NCBI RefSeq assembly: GCF_001443045.1
Contig: NZ_LKPJ01000030.1
Coordinates: 28,796-92,795 of the forward strand
Reading direction: 5' to 3'
Origin: Burkholderia ambifaria
GTDB lineage: Bacteria > Pseudomonadota > Gammaproteobacteria > Burkholderiales > Burkholderiaceae
Length of the DNA: 64,000 bases
The position numbers and the translations under genes are program-made. How positions within the stretch are numbered: the stretch's first letter is position 1; each line of letters starts with the position of its first letter. Of this stretch, positions 16,635 through 25,331 are shown piece after piece. The notes beneath the pieces were generated by a model. The model was not told the origin of the DNA, did no database searches, and saw only the letters and a program-made list of their open reading frames with translations.

Positions 16635-17845
16635 GATGATGCATCCAGGCTTGCGGTCGGTGCGGAAGTCGCGGCTTCGTCGCGTGCCCCGACCAGTTTC
16701 GTCGCGACCGGCACGCCGGCATTGAGGCGACTCTGGCCTTCGAACACGACGAGATCGTCTATGGCGATACCTTCGCGAATCTCCGTCATGCCGTCGGCTG
16801 CGACGCCCGTCTTCACCGGGCGCATATGCGCATGACCTGACACATCGACCGCATAGAGCTGCGGACCGGCCTGGGTATTCACGATCGCGCGACTTGGCAC
16901 GGCCAGACGTTGTCGGTCGGTTCTCAGCAGCACGCTCGTACTGACAAGCTCGCCCGGCCACAATTTCCGCTCGGCATTCGCGAATGCGCCTTTCAGCTTG
17001 ATTTGCCCTGTAGCGGGGTCGACCCGGCTGTCGATGAAACTCAAGAATCCCGTCTCGATCGGCGCGCCTCCCGTACGTGCGGTGACCGTGACAGGTAGCG
17101 GCGCGGCGGCCTGACCCGCAAGAAGATCCGGCAATGCGTCCTGCGACACCGAGAACTGCACGTCGATCGGCTCCATCTGCGTGACGGTCACGACGCCCGT
17201 TGCATCGCCAGGATGCACAATCGCGCCAATATCGGCTTCACGCGCGCCGACCCGTCCGGCGAATGGCGCAATCAGTGTCGTGAAGCCCAGTTGCAGGCGG
17301 TCGCTTGCCACGATCGCGGCGTCGGCGGCAACGGTCGCCGTCAAGGCCTTGACCTGCGTGCGAGCAGTGTCGACGCTTTGCGTCGTTGCCCCGCCAATAC
17401 CGACCAGCTTCGAATATCGCTCGAGATCAAGCTTCGCGTTCTCGAGGCTCGCCTGATCCTTGTTGCTCATGGCTATCGCCTGATCGAGCTGCGCCGCAAG
17501 CGGCCCCTGGTCGAGCCGGGCGAGTACCTGACCGGCTTTCACGTCCTGCCCGTCGACGAAGAACACGCGCTGCAACTGACCATCCACGCGTACCTTCATG
17601 TCGACGGTATTACGCGCCGCCACGGTGCCGACCGCGACAGCCCGCACCGAAAAATCATTCATGACGGGATGGCCGGCAACGACCGGCACCGAGGGCGCAA
17701 CACTGCGCGCAGCCTGTTTCGGCCATTGCCACCACGCCACGAGTACGACGACGCCGAGGCCCGCCGCCAGCACGGGAAGAAGGCGACGACCACGCGGCGC
17801 GGAAGGCGGCAAGGACGGGGGATGAAAATCGACAGAGTGATTCAT
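16631..17845 (-). CDS. RND efflux periplasmic adaptor (membrane fusion protein)
   Basis: A 404-residue adaptor from the ATG at 17845. It has one N-terminal membrane anchor (L-L-P-V-L-A-A-G-L-G-V-V-V-L-V-A-W) without a lipoprotein cysteine. Next are the lipoyl-type half motif (V-D-G-Q-L-Q-R-V-F-F-V-D-G-Q-D-V-K-A-G-Q-V-L-A-R-L-D), a helical hairpin, the second half motif (L-I-A-P-F-A-G-R-V-G), and beta-barrel and membrane-proximal domains. These are hallmarks of the MdtA/HlyD-type family that bridges the inner-membrane pump and the outer-membrane channel. It starts 24 bases after the outer-membrane factor gene and overlaps the pump gene by four bases. Confidence 0.93.
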   Translation of the reverse strand: MNHSVDFHPPSLPPSAPRGRRLLPVLAAGLGVVVLVAWWQWPKQAARSVAPSVPVVAGHPVMNDFSVRAVAVGTVAARNTVDMKVRVDGQLQRVFFVDGQDVKAGQVLARLDQGPLAAQLDQAIAMSNKDQASLENAKLDLERYSKLVGIGGATTQSVDTARTQVKALTATVAADAAIVASDRLQLGFTTLIAPFAGRVGAREADIGAIVHPGDATGVVTVTQMEPIDVQFSVSQDALPDLLAGQAAAPLPVTVTARTGGAPIETGFLSFIDSRVDPATGQIKLKGAFANAERKLWPGELVSTSVLLRTDRQRLAVPSRAIVNTQAGPQLYAVDVSGHAHMRPVKTGVAADGMTEIREGIAIDDLVVFEGQSRLNAGVPVATKLVGARDEAATSAPTASLDASS

Positions 17846-17868
17846 CGCTCTAAGAAAAAAGTAGCAAC

Positions 17869-19344
17869 TCAAGATGCATTGGGAGCGCCGGCGGCCGGCG
17901 GCACGGACGAATGCTCCGTCACCCCGAATCCGCCACCGAGCGCGCGGAACAGACCGACGGAAGCCTGGAGACGAGCAAGATGCGCCTGCTCGAGCGCATC
18001 CTCTGACTGGGAAAGTGCGCGTTCGGTATCGAGTACGGTCAGAAAATCGACGGTACCGCTGCGATACTGCGCGTCGGCCAACTGCGCGGCCTTGCGGGCC
18101 GCATCGGCAGCTTCCCGGTCGGCAAGCTCGACCTGCTGCTGCTGCGACGCGGCACTCAACATATCCTCGACGTCCTGGAGCGCGGTAACGACGGCCTGTT
18201 TGTAGTCCGCAACGCTTTTCGCGGATGCGGCCTCGCTTTCGCGCAGTTGCCCGCGCAAGGCCCCGCCATCGAAGACCGGCGCAACCAGCGCGGCCGCGAT
18301 ACTGGAAAATGGGCTCGCCAGGAAACGCGACAGCGAGCTGCTGTTCGAACCGCCCTGAGCGGTCAGCGTGAGATTGGGAAAGAATGCGGCACGCGCCGCA
18401 CCGATGTCGTAATTGGCGGCTTGCAGCCGTGCTTCCGCGGCCCGAATATCGGGCCGCGCGTCGAGCAGACTGACAGGCAGGTACGGCTTCGGCTGGGGAA
18501 CCGGCACACTACCGAGCGCAACCGTCTCGATGTCGAAGCCCTCCGGAGCAGCGCCCACCAGTGTCGCCAGCAGATGAAGGTTCTGGTCGCGCTGTTCGCG
18601 CAGCGCCGGAATCGCGGCTTCGAACGTCGCAAGTGCATTGCGCTGCTGCTGCACCTGAAGTTCGGTCGCAACACCCGCGGCCTGTTGCGCCGTCAACAGA
18701 TCGAGCGTTCTCGCCGCATCCGCGACGATCGATTCGGCCAGCGCGACGCGCCGCCGCAAGCTCTGCACCTGCAACCACGAATCGACGATCGACGCGGTCA
18801 GCGTCAATGCAACCGTATCGCGATCGAAGCCCGCCGCCTGCGCGAGCAGGCTCGCCGAATTGGCGGTGGCCGCATTGCGCCCCCAGAAGTCGATCTCGTA
18901 GCTCGCCTCGGCGAACAGGCTCTGGCCGTTGCTCGAACTACCGGAGCCCGACGAACTGCCAACGCTGCGGCGATTGAACGTGCCGTTCAGCGCCAGCGAC
19001 GGATAGAGCGGCGCGCCTGCCTTCATCGCACCGGCACGCGCGACTTCGATGCTGGCAAATGCCGAAGCGAGCGAATGATTGGCATGCAGCCCGCGCTCGA
19101 CGAGCGCGTCGAGTCGAGCGTCGCCATACGCATGCCACCAGCCACTCGCAACAGGCACCGTCCCGGCGAGTGACGCCTGTGCCGGGTCGTTCCATGCGAC
19201 AGGCGCAGGTATCGCGGGACGGTGATAGTGCGGCACGAACGAGCAACCGGCCAGCATTGCCACAACGAACGCGATGGCGACGAAGCCACCGCACGGCACA
19301 TTCCGTCTCCGTTGCCCGTACCGCATACCGCTCGTCCGGAACAT
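17869..19344 (-). CDS. Outer-membrane efflux channel lipoprotein (NodT/OprM family)
   Basis: A 491-residue protein starting at the ATG at 19344 behind a good GAGGAG ribosome-binding site. The signal peptide ends in a lipobox (V-V-A-M-L-A-G-C-S), so it is predicted to be lipidated. The mature protein shows the two OEP repeats of TolC-like channels: A-S-Y-E-I-D-F-W-G-R and, in the second half, L-L-D-A-R-P-D-I-R-A-A-E-A-R-L, A-R-A-A-F-F-P-N-L-T-L-T-A. It would form the exit duct of the tripartite pump encoded by the next two genes. The upstream response-regulator gene on the same strand ends 103 bases away. Confidence 0.92.
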   Translation of the reverse strand: MFRTSGMRYGQRRRNVPCGGFVAIAFVVAMLAGCSFVPHYHRPAIPAPVAWNDPAQASLAGTVPVASGWWHAYGDARLDALVERGLHANHSLASAFASIEVARAGAMKAGAPLYPSLALNGTFNRRSVGSSSGSGSSSNGQSLFAEASYEIDFWGRNAATANSASLLAQAAGFDRDTVALTLTASIVDSWLQVQSLRRRVALAESIVADAARTLDLLTAQQAAGVATELQVQQQRNALATFEAAIPALREQRDQNLHLLATLVGAAPEGFDIETVALGSVPVPQPKPYLPVSLLDARPDIRAAEARLQAANYDIGAARAAFFPNLTLTAQGGSNSSSLSRFLASPFSSIAAALVAPVFDGGALRGQLRESEAASAKSVADYKQAVVTALQDVEDMLSAASQQQQVELADREAADAARKAAQLADAQYRSGTVDFLTVLDTERALSQSEDALEQAHLARLQASVGLFRALGGGFGVTEHSSVPPAAGAPNAS

Positions 19345-19418
19345 GAAACGACTCCTCGCAATCTCGATGCGGGGAGCATAGCGATGCGCGCCTGTCCGGT
19401 CTTTCGCCTGGAGATGAA

Positions 19419-19432
19419 CTTAATTTAATGTC
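19419..19432 (-). promoter_or_regulatory. AT-rich element upstream of the efflux operon
   Basis: The short stretch cttaatttaatgtc stands out in GC-rich DNA, 75-88 bases upstream of the outer-membrane-factor start. Its complement shares the string attaaatt with an AT-rich patch at 20153-20169 in front of the adjacent response-regulator gene. It could be a promoter or a regulator-binding half site. The evidence is composition and the shared octamer only. Confidence 0.3.
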
Positions 19433-19447
19433 GGCGGGCCTTTGCTT

Positions 19448-20137
19448 TCACTCGCGCCCGTTACCGCTGTCGCGCAGCAAGTATCCCGCTCCCACCACCG
19501 TGTGGATCAGCGATTGCGGAAAATCACGGTCGACCTTGTTGCGCAATCGATGGACATGCATGTCGATCACGTTGCCCCGCGGTTCGAACTGGTAATCCCA
19601 TGCTGCTTCGAGCAGCATGCTGCGCGTGACGACGTGCCCGGCGTGACGCATCAGGCATTCGAGCAACAGGTACTCGCGGTGCTGAAGCTGCAGGTCGCGC
19701 CCGCTCCGGCTCGCGCGGCGCGTGCGCCGGTCGAGCGTGAGATCGGCTACCTTCAGCACATCGCGCAGCCCGGGTCGGTCCCCACGGCGGGCAAGCGCCT
19801 CGACACGCGCGAGCAATTCCGAAAATGCATAAGGCTTCGCCAGATAGTCGTCGCTTCCCGCACGGATGCCTTCGACGCGATCGTTCAGGCTCGCGATCGC
19901 GGAAAGCATCATCACTGGCGTCGAACGATCCTTGCAACGCAGGCGCCGCACCAGCTCGATTCCGTCCAGCACCGGCAGCCGGCGATCCGTCACGATGACA
20001 TCGTAAATCCCCTCGAGCGCAAGGGTAAGCCCCAATGCGCCGTCGTTCGCGGCATCTACGACGTGACCGCTTTCGGTCAATCCCCGTACAATGAACTGCG
20101 CACCTCGTGCATCGTCTTCGACAATCAATATCCGCAT
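19448..20137 (-). CDS. OmpR-family response regulator without an adjacent same-strand kinase
   Basis: A 229-residue response regulator. The receiver starts M-R-I-L-I-V-E-D-D; the likely phospho-acceptor Asp is in Y-D-V-I-V-T-D-R-R-L-P-V-L-D-G, and the conserved Lys in Y-L-A-K-P-Y. The C-terminal winged helix has L-E-C-L-M-R-H-A-G-H-V-V-T-R and M-H-V-H-R-L-R-N-K-V-D, ending T-V-V-G-A-G-Y-L-L-R. It lies directly upstream of the RND efflux operon on the same strand, so it is a strong candidate for that operon's regulator. No kinase gene follows it. A divergent regulator-kinase pair starts at 20272, and that kinase might serve both. Confidence 0.9.
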   Translation of the reverse strand: MRILIVEDDARGAQFIVRGLTESGHVVDAANDGALGLTLALEGIYDVIVTDRRLPVLDGIELVRRLRCKDRSTPVMMLSAIASLNDRVEGIRAGSDDYLAKPYAFSELLARVEALARRGDRPGLRDVLKVADLTLDRRTRRASRSGRDLQLQHREYLLLECLMRHAGHVVTRSMLLEAAWDYQFEPRGNVIDMHVHRLRNKVDRDFPQSLIHTVVGAGYLLRDSGNGRE

Positions 20138-20271
20138 GCTGAACGTGGCTGGATTAAATTTATTTCATGTTGGAGCGAACCGGATGTCGGGAAAGCCGAT
20201 GCACACTCCATGCATGGCAGTTTAACTTCGTTCGCTGCCGCGGGCCCATGCTCTCCCCTGCTGGAATCTGA
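20138..20271. promoter_or_regulatory. Divergent promoter region between two response-regulator genes
   Basis: These 134 bases separate two divergent OmpR-type regulator genes. An AT-rich patch (attaaatttatttcatg, 20153-20169) lies close to the leftward start and a smaller tttaactt patch near 20221 lies closer to the rightward start. They are likely promoter or operator material for both units; precise -10/-35 boxes could not be assigned. Confidence 0.35.
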
Positions 20272-20958
20272 ATGCCGAACATTCTGGTCGTCGAAGACGA
20301 TCGTCAAACCCTCGATGAAATCGTCAACGCACTTACCGATTATGGCTGGGCAGTCGAGTCCGCCCAGACCGGTCGTGACGGCCTCGTTCTCGCCGTCGGG
20401 AAACGCTATGACGCGATCGTGCTGGACCGGATGCTGGCTGGCGAGATCGAAGGTCTCGGCATGCTAGCGGCAATCCGGAGCGCCGGCGTGACGACACCGG
20501 TGCTGATCCTGAGCGCACTCACCGCTGTCGACGAACGCGTGCGCGGCCTGCGCGCGGGCGGGGACGATTATCTGACCAAGCCGTTCGAATTCATCGAACT
20601 GACCGCCCGCCTGGATGCGCTGATGCGACGTCGCGAAGCACCGGAACAGCCGGTACAGGAATATCACGTGGGTCCGCTGTCGCTCAACCTGCTCACCCGC
20701 GAAGCTGTCTGTGCCGGACGTCCCGTCGCGCTGTTGCCGCGCGAATACCGTCTGCTTGAATTTCTGATGCGGCACGCGAACCAGACCGTCAGTCGTACGA
20801 TGCTGTTCGAAGCCGTCTGGGGCTATCAGCTCAACGAGCGAACCAACGTCATCGACGTTCACGTCAGCCGCTTGCGTAAAAAGCTCGATCCGGACGGTAA
20901 TCTCGCCCTTATTCATACCGTACGCGGTTCAGGATATTCGCTTCGTGCGCCTGACTGA
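20272..20958 (+). CDS. OmpR-family response regulator
   Basis: A 228-residue response regulator. The receiver domain opens P-N-I-L-V-V-E-D-D; the Asp lies in Y-D-A-I-V-L-D-R-M-L-A-G-E-I-E-G, and the conserved Lys in Y-L-T-K-P-F. The winged-helix effector domain has L-L-P-R-E-Y-R-L-L-E-F-L-M-R-H-A-N-Q and I-D-V-H-V-S-R-L-R-K-K-L-D, ending T-V-R-G-S-G-Y-S-L. Its 3' end overlaps the kinase gene by 14 bases, so they are co-transcribed and probably coupled. A triple TTCA repeat upstream of the next gene (22364-22390) is a good candidate binding site. Confidence 0.92.
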   Translation: MPNILVVEDDRQTLDEIVNALTDYGWAVESAQTGRDGLVLAVGKRYDAIVLDRMLAGEIEGLGMLAAIRSAGVTTPVLILSALTAVDERVRGLRAGGDDYLTKPFEFIELTARLDALMRRREAPEQPVQEYHVGPLSLNLLTREAVCAGRPVALLPREYRLLEFLMRHANQTVSRTMLFEAVWGYQLNERTNVIDVHVSRLRKKLDPDGNLALIHTVRGSGYSLRAPD

Positions 20959-22333
20959 CCTGCATCGCACCACCAGTTTCCGGCTCGCGACGCTATTCCT
21001 CGCGATGTTCGGCATCGTCTCGCTGGTGCTGTTTACCTACCTCTACGTCGAGATCACCGGTTTCGAGCAGGAACGCATCAACGATTGGCTGGTACGCGAG
21101 CAAACCAACATCATGCGAGAAGACTCGGCCGGGCTGCTCGCCCACATCGTGCATCAGAGTCAGCGCGATCCGGACCGGCAGCGCCCGTTCGGGCTCTTCG
21201 ACGCACAAGGCAGGCATCTTGCGGGAGGCTACATCGGGAATCGTCCGCCGATACCCGCGTACAACCGGCCATTCCGGCTGCGACTCGCCACCACCAACGG
21301 TCACCCTGTACCCGGCCTCTGTATTGCCGGGCAGTTGGCAGACAACCACACCGTACTCCTGTGCCAGAGCATGCTCGAACTGCACCATTTCGACGAAGAG
21401 CTGCTGCACGTCCTGCTCACAGCCGGATTGGTGATGCTACTGGCCGGCGTTGTCGGCGCCGCGATCGTCGGCGTCGGCGCCGTACGCCGACTGGACGACG
21501 TCACTCACTCGATCAGGGAGATCGTGTCCGGAAATCTCGGTCGCCGTCTGCCCATGCAGATGAAACATGATGACGTCGGGCGGCTCGTGATGGTCGTCAA
21601 CGGCATGCTCGACGAAATCGAACGCCTGATGCACGAAGTCAAGGGTGTGTGCGATGCAATCGCGCATGATCTGCGCACGCCGCTCACCCGCCTTCTCGCC
21701 GGGCTGGAGCGCGTGCAACGCCGAGCGCAGACTGAAGCCGACTATCGCGAGGCGATCGACGCCACGATTGCCGAAACGGGCAACATTCTTCACACGTTTA
21801 ATTCGCTGCTACGTATCTCCGAGATCGAATCGCACGTACGCCAGCAGAATTTCGTCGCCGTCGATCTTGCCGCCATTACCGACGACGTCGCCGAATACTA
21901 CGAACCGACCGCGGAAAACAAGGGCGTCACGCTCGATTACCGGCGCGTGCCCGATGGCCTTCCCGAGTTCCGGGGCGACCGCGACTTGCTGTTCGAAGCC
22001 CTCGCCAACCTGGTCGACAACGCAATCAAGTTTGCGCCGATCAACGGCCACGTATCGATCCGGCTGTTTCGCGACTCGACAGGCTTCGGTGTCACCATTG
22101 CCGATGACGGCCCCGGCATTCCGCCCCGAGAAAGACAGGCGGTATTGAGACGGTTCTATCGCGCCGAAGCGAGTCGCCATACACCCGGCAATGGCCTTGG
22201 CTTGAGCCTCGCGTCCGCCATTGCGGCGATGCATGGCATGCTATTGCGATTCGACGACACTCAAACCGGCTGCAGCGTAACGCTGCTGGCTCCTGCCATG
22301 CCCGTGTCCGCCGCACGCCCCTCTTGCCGGTAA
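20945..22333 (+). CDS. Sensor histidine kinase
   Basis: A 462-residue sensor kinase starting at a GTG inside the regulator gene. There is an N-terminal membrane helix (L-A-T-L-F-L-A-M-F-G-I-V-S-L-V-L-F-T-Y-L), a periplasmic part of about 130 residues, a second helix (L-L-T-A-G-L-V-M-L-L-A-G-V-V-G-A-A-I-V), HAMP, a HisKA box (C-D-A-I-A-H-D-L-R-T-P-L-T-R-L) and HATPase motifs (N-L-V-D-N-A-I-K-F; D-D-G-P-G-I; G-N-G-L-G-L-S-L-A). The H-D-L-R-T-P form of the phosphorylation box is common among kinases of metal- or stress-responsive systems. The ligand is unknown. Confidence 0.92.
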   Translation: MRLTDLHRTTSFRLATLFLAMFGIVSLVLFTYLYVEITGFEQERINDWLVREQTNIMREDSAGLLAHIVHQSQRDPDRQRPFGLFDAQGRHLAGGYIGNRPPIPAYNRPFRLRLATTNGHPVPGLCIAGQLADNHTVLLCQSMLELHHFDEELLHVLLTAGLVMLLAGVVGAAIVGVGAVRRLDDVTHSIREIVSGNLGRRLPMQMKHDDVGRLVMVVNGMLDEIERLMHEVKGVCDAIAHDLRTPLTRLLAGLERVQRRAQTEADYREAIDATIAETGNILHTFNSLLRISEIESHVRQQNFVAVDLAAITDDVAEYYEPTAENKGVTLDYRRVPDGLPEFRGDRDLLFEALANLVDNAIKFAPINGHVSIRLFRDSTGFGVTIADDGPGIPPRERQAVLRRFYRAEASRHTPGNGLGLSLASAIAAMHGMLLRFDDTQTGCSVTLLAPAMPVSAARPSCR

Positions 22334-22363
22334 TCCATCCCGGTGCGGCATCCTGAAGATGGG

Positions 22364-22390
22364 TTCATGATGCTTTCAGCTTTCGTTCAG
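22364..22390 (+). promoter_or_regulatory. Three TTCA(T/G) direct repeats with exact 11-bp spacing
   Basis: ttcat (22364-22368), ttcag (22375-22379) and ttcag (22386-22390) begin exactly 11 bases apart. Tandem half-sites at helical-turn spacing are the usual binding pattern of OmpR/PhoB-type regulators. The array lies 72-98 bases upstream of the next gene's start and just after the genes for such a regulator and its kinase, so it is a natural target of that system (inference). Confidence 0.5.
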
Positions 22391-22461
22391 TCAACGCCCC
22401 TATGATCCTGGAGCAGGGCAGCTTGCCCTCTCATCGGACAAACCCATCAGGGAAGAACAGA

Positions 22462-23550
22462 ATGATCAAGCATCACTCGCTGATTTCCGCTACCGCTGCA
22501 GCCGTCGCCCTCGCCCTTTCTTCCTCGGCATTCGCCTTCGACGGTTGGCACCAGCAGAAAGCCACCGTCATCCCCGGCAAGGCGGCCGGATGGGACTACG
22601 TGTCGGTCGACCCGGAAAGGCACCATGTTTTCCTTGGCCATCGAGAGGAAGGTTTGCAGGTGTTCGACACCATGCTTGGCAAGGTAGTCAAGGTAATCGG
22701 CAATACGGCGGCCAACAGTTCCGACGGCGCGGTGCTCATCCCCGAATTCGACGTCGGCATCTCCAACAACGAAGACGGCACCATTACGCCCTTCAAGCTC
22801 TCGACTCTGGAGGCGAAGCCTCCGATCAAGGTCGGTGACGATCTCGACACCAGCCACTACGATCCCGTCAGCAAGCGTCTCGTGCTCAACATGGGCGCGA
22901 AATCGGACGGCACCGAGATCGTCATGCTCGATATGCCTTCGCTGAAAGAGGCCACTCGCCTCAAGGTGCCGAGCAAGAAGGTCGAGGGAGCGGATAGCGA
23001 CGGCAAGGCATTCTTCTTCCTCGCGGCACAGGACATCGACAAGGTCTACAAGATCGACTCCCGCGCCGGCAAGGTCGTCGCCACCTACGACACGGCATCC
23101 GCGTGCGGTCGCCCGACCGCGATCGCGGTGAACGGAGCCGACGAGCGCGTGTACGTCAGTTGCCGCGGCCGCGATGCCATCAAACCCTCGCTCGTCGTGC
23201 TCAATGGCGAAAACGGCAAGATCGTCTACCGTGCCGAGATCGGCGCGGGCAACGACAGCATCATCTACGACGCGAGCCTCAAACGCATTTTCACGGCCAA
23301 CGGCGTAAGCGCGAACCTCAACATATTCGAAGTCGACGGTCCGGATAGCTACAAGCCGCTCGAAACGCTGGGCACGCGCGCCGGCATGCGCACGATGGCC
23401 ATGGATTCGAAAACCCACGTAATCTACGGCGTCGCCGCGGAAGGCAGCGCCGACACCGCCAAGCACATCTCGACCGTCGTTTCGCCGTTCTACGCGAACA
23501 CGTTCTTCCCCAATACCTATACCGTGATGGCCTTCGGCAAGCAACGTTGA
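22462..23550 (+). CDS. Secreted YncE-like beta-propeller protein
   Basis: A 362-residue protein from the ATG at 22462, preceded by AGGGAAG. A signal peptide ends S-S-S-A-F-A. The mature protein is made of repeating blade-like units (D-Y-V-S-V-D-P-E-R-H-H-V-F-L-G; G-L-Q-V-F-D-T-M; A-I-A-V-N-G-A-D-E-R-V-Y-V-S; S-I-I-Y-D-A-S-L-K-R-I-F-T-A-N-G), the pattern of seven-bladed 40-residue-repeat propellers such as YncE. Such proteins are periplasmic and mostly of unknown function. It follows a two-component system and a TTCA repeat array, so it is probably a direct target of that system. The ORF extends upstream to 22402 but the first 20 residues would precede the signal peptide. Confidence 0.8.
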   Translation: MIKHHSLISATAAAVALALSSSAFAFDGWHQQKATVIPGKAAGWDYVSVDPERHHVFLGHREEGLQVFDTMLGKVVKVIGNTAANSSDGAVLIPEFDVGISNNEDGTITPFKLSTLEAKPPIKVGDDLDTSHYDPVSKRLVLNMGAKSDGTEIVMLDMPSLKEATRLKVPSKKVEGADSDGKAFFFLAAQDIDKVYKIDSRAGKVVATYDTASACGRPTAIAVNGADERVYVSCRGRDAIKPSLVVLNGENGKIVYRAEIGAGNDSIIYDASLKRIFTANGVSANLNIFEVDGPDSYKPLETLGTRAGMRTMAMDSKTHVIYGVAAEGSADTAKHISTVVSPFYANTFFPNTYTVMAFGKQR

Positions 23551-23676
23551 CTACGGGAACGGCGGCATGGTCGACCAACCTGGAATGTCGACCTTGCCGA
23601 ACATGTCCTGGTTGTTCGGTCAAACGAAACCCTCTTCGACCCGCATGCAGCCGTGCGCGGTGATCCCGGCAATGAT

Positions 23677-23705
23677 GGAAATACCCGACCATCACAGGTA
23701 TTTCC
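23677..23705. terminator. Hairpin between convergent propeller and beta-lactamase genes
   Basis: Perfect 9-bp arms (ggaaatacc, 23677-23685, and ggtatttcc, 23697-23705) with an 11-base loop lie between two convergent genes. It is likely a bidirectional terminator; no strong T run follows. Confidence 0.45.
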
Positions 23706-23727
23706 GCGCGGGCAGGCGCGACGCAGG

Positions 23728-24897
23728 TTACGGCTTGCCATTCAGCGACTCGACGATCCGGTACGCAACCTTCACGCGATCCTCGATCGGAAAGCTGCGG
23801 TTCGCGAGCATCACGATCGCGATCCGCTTCGCGGGGACGAACGCGACATAGGTACTGAAGCCGTTGGTCGAGCCGGTCTTGTTGATCCACGTGTCCTGGC
23901 GCGGCGCGAGCGGCGGCTCGAGCCTGGTCGCGGGCGTCGCGTCGCGGAGCATCGCCGGCCCGTTCCCTTCGAGCAGCGTCGGCAACGCGACCGGATACGG
24001 ATACTGCTCCCAGATCAGGTCCTGCGTGAACGGCCCCGCACGGAAATAGCCGGTGTGCGTGCGCTCGAGCGCGCGCTGCAGCCGCGGCGCCGTTTCGACG
24101 AGCCCCATGTTCGCCTGCACGAAGCGCAGCAGGTCGGCCGCGGTCGTCCTGACGCCGTACGCCGGCTGCCACAGCATGCCGCCCGTCATCCGGATCGGCT
24201 TGCCGTCCTGCGTATAGCCCTGCGCATAGTCGGCCTGGCGTGCGGCGGGCACGTTGATGTACGTATGTGTCATCCCGAGCGCGGGGAACAGCCGCTGTTC
24301 CATCAGCACCGCGAAGTCGCGGTTCATCGCCTTCGCGGTGAGCTGCCCGAACATCCCGATCGCGACGTTCGAGTACGTGCGGCGCGTGCCCGGCGCATAT
24401 GCGGGCCGCCACGCGTCGAGATAGCGCATCAGGTCCGCGTCGTCGCGGATGCTGTCGGGCACCTGCAGCGGCATGCCGCCCGGCGTGTGCGTGCCGAGCT
24501 CGAGCAGCGTCACGCCGCCGAACGGCTTGCCCTGCAGCGCGGGCAGGTACTTGGCCGCAGGATCCGACAGCGACAGCTCGCCGCCCTCCTGCGCGTCGGA
24601 CGCGAGCGTCGCGGTCAGCGTCTTGCTGACCGAGCCGATCTCGAACAGCGTGTCGCCGGTCACGGGCTTGCCGGTTTGCGTCGACATCACGCCGTAGTCG
24701 AACACGTAGGGCTTGCCGTCGGCGACGACGCCGATCGCCATGCCGGGAACGGCGAACTGCTTCATCAGCGGCGCGACGTTGCGGGTCACGGTGTCGTGAA
24801 TCTCGGCGGGCGTGGCGGCGGCCGCGCGGCCGGCCGTGGCAGCAGCGCACGCGGCGACGAACAGGGTCGCGGCGATGCGTATCGCGTTGAATCGCAT
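23728..24897 (-). CDS. ampC: Class C (AmpC-type) beta-lactamase
   Basis: A 389-residue serine beta-lactamase. The signal peptide ends A-G-R-A-A-A-A. The catalytic serine motif S-x-x-K is S-V-S-K (about residues 89-92), the second motif Y-x-N is Y-S-N (about 175-177), and the third is K-T-G (about 340-342) in the typical W-I-N-K-T-G-S-T-N-G-F. The L-F-E-I-G-S-V-S-K-T-L-T-A context and overall length are standard for class C enzymes. It would hydrolyse penicillins and cephalosporins in the periplasm. No divergent ampR-type LysR gene lies next to it, unlike many inducible ampC loci, so expression may be constitutive or controlled elsewhere. Confidence 0.92.
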   Translation of the reverse strand: MRFNAIRIAATLFVAACAAATAGRAAAATPAEIHDTVTRNVAPLMKQFAVPGMAIGVVADGKPYVFDYGVMSTQTGKPVTGDTLFEIGSVSKTLTATLASDAQEGGELSLSDPAAKYLPALQGKPFGGVTLLELGTHTPGGMPLQVPDSIRDDADLMRYLDAWRPAYAPGTRRTYSNVAIGMFGQLTAKAMNRDFAVLMEQRLFPALGMTHTYINVPAARQADYAQGYTQDGKPIRMTGGMLWQPAYGVRTTAADLLRFVQANMGLVETAPRLQRALERTHTGYFRAGPFTQDLIWEQYPYPVALPTLLEGNGPAMLRDATPATRLEPPLAPRQDTWINKTGSTNGFSTYVAFVPAKRIAIVMLANRSFPIEDRVKVAYRIVESLNGKP

Positions 24898-25082
24898 GGT
24901 TGCGGTTCCTTCGATTTTCAGATGGTTGTGTGAGCAACAGATCCGGCCGCGCCGCGCGGAAGCTGCGGCAGCCGGCCTGTCGAAGCAGGACTATCCGCTG
25001 CCGGCCGCCCGTCAACAATCGATGATATGTTGCGTGAGCCTAAAGAAAATCTTATGCGCTGCGTGAACCGTCCATGCGGACG

Positions 25083-25331
25083 TCAGTCCGGCGACCGTTC
25101 GAGAAAGGCCCGCATCGCGGCATTGAAGCGCGCCGGCCGCTGCAACGGCGCGAAGTGGCTCACGCCGGGCAGGATCGTCAGCGTCGCGCCCGGAATCGTG
25201 CGCGCGAGACACGCCGCATGCTCGGGGCGGATGAACTCGTCGTGCTCGTCGTGCACGATCGCGACCGGCACCGCGATCGCCGCGAGGTCGGCCGCGCTGT
25301 AATCCGGTTGCGTGCGCATCATGTCTGCGCG
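25083..25331 (-). pseudogene. Truncated alpha/beta hydrolase (C-terminal remnant)
   Basis: The last ~80 residues of an alpha/beta hydrolase are preserved: a cap-domain end (R-A-D-M-M-R-T-Q-P-D-Y), the strand with the catalytic Asp region (P-V-A-I-V-H-D-E-H-D-E-F-I), and the catalytic His near the end (L-P-G-V-S-H-F-A-P-L-Q). The N-terminal half with the nucleophile elbow G-x-S-x-G is missing, and upstream of about 25331 the frame becomes non-hydrolase sequence. The preserved part can no longer be a functional enzyme. It looks like decay after a deletion whose left boundary is near 25331-25400. Confidence 0.65.

Noticed and set aside
23318..25018. A 566-codon minus-strand open frame overlapping the beta-lactamase
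   Set aside because: It is a shifted frame of the beta-lactamase gene, which has all three catalytic motifs in its own frame.
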